A stretch of DNA of 64,000 nucleotides from Saccharina japonica (Eukaryota > Sar > Phaeophyceae > Laminariales > Laminariaceae): NCBI GenBank assembly GCA_008828725.1, contig MEHQ01000140.1, positions 993,300 to 1,057,299 on the forward strand, read 5' to 3'. This document shows positions 60,009 to 64,000 of this stretch, in pieces; position 1 is the stretch's first letter; every line of letters starts with the position of its first letter. A program made the translations under genes and the position numbers. The notes below the pieces were generated by a model. It was not told the DNA's origin and ran no database searches. It saw nothing but the letters and a program-made list of their open reading frames with translations.

Positions 60009-60184
60009 TACAATACAGGACACCTAATAAGAAACAAGCTAACAAGAAACCCAGGCTGAGATTTTGAGGAAAATAAGAAACTATGGGGTCATTATCTTGA
60101 AATTGGTGTAGAAAGCACCCTCTCTCAAATAAGAAATCCAGCCTGGGCCAGGTTTTCTGTTTCTTATTAGGTGTCCTGTACTGT
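60009..60184. mobile_element. TA-flanked MITE, copy 2
   Basis: Reads TA, then CAATACAGGACACC with TAATAAGAAAC, an interior homologous to copy 1, then TTTCTTATTAGGTGTCC, TGTACTG and TA. Terminal inverted repeats are about 25 bp and the TA target duplication is intact. There is no coding capacity, so it would depend on a transposase in trans. Confidence 0.9.
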
Positions 60185-60375
60185 AATAACTCAACATTCG
60201 CATCCCAACAGCGTCAGCATCTCAAAAATGTCCTCCTAGGGATAAAGCACCTGTAACAAACTCTTAGCAACATGTGCTCCGTCTCGCTCACGTAGAAGCG
60301 TTCTATAAGCGGGTGAGGGGAGGGGGGGGGGGGGGGCTCACATAGATAACACGCACGGGCGAACGTTGACCCGGT

Positions 60376-61350
60376 TTATGACAACGCCCCGTCTATATAC
60401 GCGCCGGTGTCGACCGGGCCGTGAGAGGCCACACGGAAGCAGTAGTAGTGTATAAAACAACAAGCAGGCCGTACGCGCCAGACAGCAAACAAGACGCTGT
60501 TCGTGCAGCGCTCTCCGCCTGACTCAAGGCAACCGTCCGTCGGTGCCGGTCGGTAATCGCTGTCGGTAGTATGACCGGCTGACCAATCAACTCTTCCGGC
60601 TCTGCATGTGTGTGAGTAAAAAGTCGTCTGATTCAAGGTAACCGCCCGCCCGTACCAGTAATCGCTGTCGGTAGTAGGACCGGCTGACCAATCAGCTCTT
60701 TCGGCTGTGCATGCGAGTAGAAAAGTGCGAATGCGCGGCGGCTGCGAGAAGAACCTCCTCACCTGTGCATGTGCGGCTCCTCCCTCGATGAGCTGTCTTG
60801 CTTCAATCATATCCACTTCGCCCGCGGCCGTCGGCACAGTCGTCGCAATCGCAAACCCGTCAAGCCGCCCTTCGTCCCCAAGGGATACCGTTGATCTCCT
60901 GTTGCCGTGCCTCGTAGGCGTCACCCTCTCCTCGTCGAGAATGTAGCTGTTAAGAACGCAAGCGGGGGAGCGGAGGGGGGCGAGGGGCTGGCTGGTGAAC
61001 TACGGTGTACCCTGGTGTGCAGTAGGCGCCGTGCCTGCGTTGCCTCAAGACCCTAGTGCCTGTTGATAGGGACCCCGTCGCCCTCCCCCGGCCGAACAAC
61101 AGTTGTCGCATATCGGTACATTGTTGCAACGCCGCTACTGTACTCGTAGCTCCTTGCCAGACGGTGACAGACCTACAGCACACGATAGGTGAGAAAACGC
61201 GATCCCAAAACTAAAAAGCGGCGAAAAAAAAAGCCTGTCTCTCTCTCACCTCTCAGTGAAGTTGTTTATGTGGGTCCGCTTGTGCACGACGAAGCTGGAC
61301 TCGTCCAGTGCTATCACGTTTCGGCTCTTGTACACTTGCTCTCCCGCCAC
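60376..61350 (-). CDS. Transposase-like coding remnant, at least two exons (5' incomplete)
   Basis: Exon 61350-61250 (acceptor CAGCAG|GTG, donor GAGAG|GTGAGA, phase 2) joins exon 60946-60376 (acceptor TTAACAG), keeping frame to a TAA; 224 codons with stop. The first exon encodes NVIALDESSFVVHKRTH, which resembles the first-aspartate (DE-S-F) block of IS630/Tc1-type DDE transposases. HGNRRSTVSLGDEGRLDGFAI and, near the end, HGPVDTGAYIDGAL would fit later parts of that fold, but I cannot place all three catalytic acids. An in-frame 105-bp duplication (WSAG-TTDSDY twice, between about 60523 and 60729) is inside. Alternatively CAG|GTGAGG at 60763 is a donor and the duplication is intronic. The 5' end is missing; 62826-62763 could be an upstream exon. 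Confidence 0.42.
60523..60729. repeat. Local duplication, about 100 bp x 2
   Basis: TCAAGG(C/T)AACCG, GGTAATCGCTGTCGGTAGTA-like, GACCGGCTGACCAATCA and CTCTT(C/T)CGGCT(C/G)TGCATG occur in the same order in both copies. The offset is 105 bp (35 codons) over the central part, so the reverse frame is preserved. Confidence 0.9.
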
Positions 61351-61744
61351 CTGCTGCCATGGGACGATCGCGCGCGTGCAACGTCAGTCGCTCACCAGCT
61401 ATACCTCTTGCGGTACATTCGTGAAATAGGTACATCTGATTTTGTACCTGTTCTTTCGCGCCGGTACCTATGCATGTAAATTCACGTATATAGGCGTTGT
61501 CGACTCCGGCGCCCGCGTTCTGTGCAGGAGTCTTTGCGCGCGTTGGGGTGGGCGCCTCTCTCCTTCCTTTCTGCAGCTCGCCGAGCTCCAATGCCGAGCT
61601 CTCCCGGGCTACGACGAAAATAACGCTTATAATGGTGATGGAAATCAGGCAAGATGCGGTGCTGTGGTCGTATCCCACAGCGCAGAAGGATCTTCCGAGG
61701 CTACGTATGATAAAGCCGAGAAAACGGTTATCCGCGCTTCCCCC

Positions 61745-61885
61745 CGGGGGGGGAAGGGGTGTACTCATATCGTGCACGGCCGTAGTCGTATGACCATAGA
61801 CCCTCGCATCCCTACAATGCCGGGACGGAGCACACTGGGTTTTCACCAACCAGGCAGACCCCCGGGGGGGGGGCGTTCTCATAGT
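61745..61885 (-). repeat. C-tailed interspersed element, subfamily B, copy 3 (with a second G run)
   Basis: Plus strand: G-rich run, TGTACTCATATCGTGC, TATGACCATAGACCCTCGC, ATCCCTACAATGCCGGGACGG, TTTTCACCAACCAGGCAGAC, then another C/G run and GCGTTCTCAT, which may begin a further truncated copy. It lies upstream of, or within an intron of, the transposase-like remnant. Confidence 0.8.
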
Positions 61886-62762
61886 CTAAGAAGCCTGCCG
61901 GAGAAGCAGCACTACCGCTGCCACAGCTTGAGTTGCCACACCAACAGAACCGACATGAGTCACACCGATCCGATGGTTGGTGATGATTTGAAAAAACCAA
62001 AAGTGCGTTGTAGTCTTGCACTGCCACGATGACGATGTCGATCCAGGCGTGAAGTCGTTCGCACAAAGCGCGAAAAAACAAAGTCAGAAAAAAACCGTTC
62101 AAAACAAGAAAAAAAGAGGCAGGCGCCGCCGCTGGTGCGTTTGTGCAGAGTTCTCGCTAATGCGCGACGTTTTTTTTGTCTTGTCAAGACTTTTCGGGCT
62201 AATGTCGTACGCATCTTCTTTCTTCGTATTTCCGCCACCAATGGCTCGTTTGTACAAAACTTCCGGACGAAGTACTCGGGTTCCATCTTGTCCTTTCAAC
62301 CCACACGCGAAGGGAAACAGATCGGTATGGTCTTCGTCCATCTTCAACCACAACTATTTTATTACGAGTGCTATCTATCGCGCATGTTCAACGCATGTTC
62401 AACATGCGCGAAAGGCGTAGTGACTCATCTGCTCATTTTATAAACCACTGCATACTTGTACGAATGTTGTACTGTAGGCAAAGCTACTGCTGTAATGGTA
62501 TATACGTACCGCACGGCCGTAAATCGGGCTGAGTGCGTTGCAGCAATGAAGCGCATCCGGGTCGGACGGAAAAAAAAACACCCCGAAAAACGCGGCGTTG
62601 AATCGCCCTACGAGCACACGAGTGCGTACAAAACCTGCGGTACATACGAGTACGAAAAAACACAGCAAACGACGCGTCGCCCAATGGCCTTCAATTTTTT
62701 GCGCGTTTTGCACCTACGCACGCAGACACAAGGGCCCTTTAACGGTGGGCGTCGAACCTGAC

Positions 62763-62826
62763 CTGTGCTTGGATGGCGGGATGGGGTACGCCCATGCATC
62801 GGAGGTACGCTTCCATGGTGTCGGAC
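62763..62826 (-). CDS. Candidate isolated exon
   Basis: Acceptor CCGTTTCAG and donor CAG|GTCAGG bracket 64 bases that read, after one base, SDTMEAYLRCMGVPHPAIQAQ. The boundaries and composition look like a genuine exon. It may belong to the same minus-strand gene as 61350-60376, but no joining exon was established. An open reverse frame at 62341-62099 starting MDEDHTDLFPF could follow it in phase but lacks a good donor. Confidence 0.3.
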
Positions 62827-64000
62827 CTGAAACGGCGTGGGGTCAGACAGACGAGACAGCGTGCGCGTGAAGGGGGAGAGGGACGAACCGTTTGGTTTCC
62901 ATGCGAACACTTTCACGCCTTGGATAGATCATGATCTACAGACAACAGTAGATCATCAATATATAGTTGGGGGTTGTGCGGAGGATCTACACAAACAGTG
63001 CAGAGCCAAGCCCGGAAACGTGTGCTAGACCGTGCAGACAAGACTTTCGCTCTCACCCTGCAACATGCGCTGCAGTGCATAGATAGATAGATAGATCACT
63101 TTAGATCAGGAGTCTTATCTGCCCCGAAAGGTCTAGATCGTGAGCTGGGGATCGGTAATGTGCCCTACATGTGGGTGGGAACAACTTTGCTCGAGAATGT
63201 CCACTTTTCGGTGGGCATACGAAATCGCGGCGGGGAGAAACTTCCACTTCCAAGCATACCAGGTATTTTGTATGTAAACACTCGCACGAGTATGTGTGAC
63301 GTGTGCATTGTATGTGTGTGGGACATGTGAGCCGTACGGTTTTATTAGAATAGTTTTGTTTTGATTGAAGGTTTTCGTTACACAGCAGAGGCCCCTTCGC
63401 GACACCGCTGAACTAACTGCTGTGACTCGTGTTTCGAGCAATTTGTATACCAGTACCTGGTACGAAGTATACGTGTCATTACTGCGAAAAAAAAACTCAA
63501 ACTCCAAGTTGTATGGTTACGTAACCGCCCGGCGCAAATAGTATCTTGTGTGTTATTCTTCATCGTTCCTTTCTTCCTATCGACATCCAACACGAACCAC
63601 GTATTTATCCTACGAGTAGAAAGGTGCAAGCTCTGCCTGTGGTCACAAAAACCATTAGACCTAAAAATTGAAAGGGAGGGAGGATTCGAAAATACAAAAA
63701 ACGGTCATGACAAGAGCCCAGCAAGCAACGTCACCAGGAAAATTGGATGCAAAACGGCGTCGACGTTGAGAGCGAAGCAACCGACGCAGAGGCCAGCGAG
63801 GGCGGTGCCTGTGTCAGATCTCAACATGAATGTTAAGAGTTAAGTCCCCGTTGGTCAGGCCATCAACAGACCCGCTCGCGGAACATCTGCCGTACGATCT
63901 ACGATGCGTGGCTGCCATTGCAAAATATGGTGGACGAATGATCCACGATCTCCGTTATAGTAAGTTCCGGTTCGGGTTATCGGGACACGTGTGTGTGTAC
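62827..64000. other. Right flank, no gene resolved
   Basis: Bases 62930-63115 hold AGATCATGATCTACA-type short palindromes and a GATA tetranucleotide run (63079-63095). TACCWGGTA copies are at 63257 and 63454. A short open frame at 63700-63845 has no support. Confidence 0.45.

Larger units (their letters stand above)
52928..60375. other. Repeat-rich non-coding region
   Basis: Bases 52980-53090 directly after the decarboxylase stop hold degenerate repeats of a GTTGTGT(T/G)GGTCC unit. A 100-codon reverse frame at 53336-53638 is open but unsupported by splice signals or motifs. Named elements are the 54424 tandem repeat, two MITEs (54993, 60009), a coding remnant (55431), duplicated segments near 58320/58610 and 59213/59390, and a hairpin at 59859. 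The remainder (55800-57900) shows nothing I can name. Confidence 0.55.

Noticed and set aside
62099-62353. 84-codon reverse ORF beginning near MDEDHTDLFPF
   Set aside because: It could follow the candidate exon 62826-62763 in phase, but there is no acceptable donor and the end is low complexity; kept only as a note.

Overview
The window looks like nuclear DNA of an intron-rich eukaryotic alga, most likely a stramenopile such as a brown alga. This is an inference from gene structure and repeat content, not from a database match. Genes are cut into many small GC-rich exons with GT-AG introns of about 160-4300 bp and CAG|GTGAGG-type donors. The ornithine/lysine/arginine-type decarboxylase starts with a signal-peptide-like segment followed by a basic stretch, as expected for a complex red-lineage plastid. 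No bacterial operon, rRNA gene or CRISPR array is visible.

Layout. Bases 1-2626 are repeat-bearing non-coding DNA. Bases 2627-8652 (+) hold a nine-exon taxilin-like coiled-coil gene. Bases 8653-21212 are a gene-poor block of transposon debris: a tRNA-headed SINE family, a MITE, a field of short palindromes and a 569-bp tandem duplication. Bases 21213-27325 (+) hold an RRM/RGG/RS protein whose first exon was not found, and 28015-28736 (+) a small hypothetical gene. A long uncharacterised gene runs on the minus strand from 41611 to 30081 in eight exons. Its introns carry a 700-bp inverted repeat, a second foldback element and a trinucleotide satellite. It is head-to-head, 156 bp apart, with a 13-exon pyridoxal-phosphate Orn/Lys/Arg decarboxylase (41768-52927, +). 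Bases 52928-60375 are mostly repeats. A transposase-like coding remnant lies on the minus strand at 61350-60376, and the rest is non-coding or unresolved.

Gene models were assembled by hand. I required open frames, consensus splice sites and matching intron phase at each junction, and every accepted model satisfies this. The decarboxylase is certain, the taxilin assignment is strong, and the RRM gene and the long minus-strand gene are real coding regions whose function is mostly unknown. The housekeeping genes do not appear to form a common pathway.

The most unusual content is outside the exons: (i) an intronic inverted repeat whose two arms carry diverged copies of an open reading frame; (ii) a short interspersed family that usually ends in a homopolymeric C tail; (iii) about sixteen exact copies of the palindromic 9-mer TACCWGGTA; and (iv) two dense fields of self-complementary motifs.
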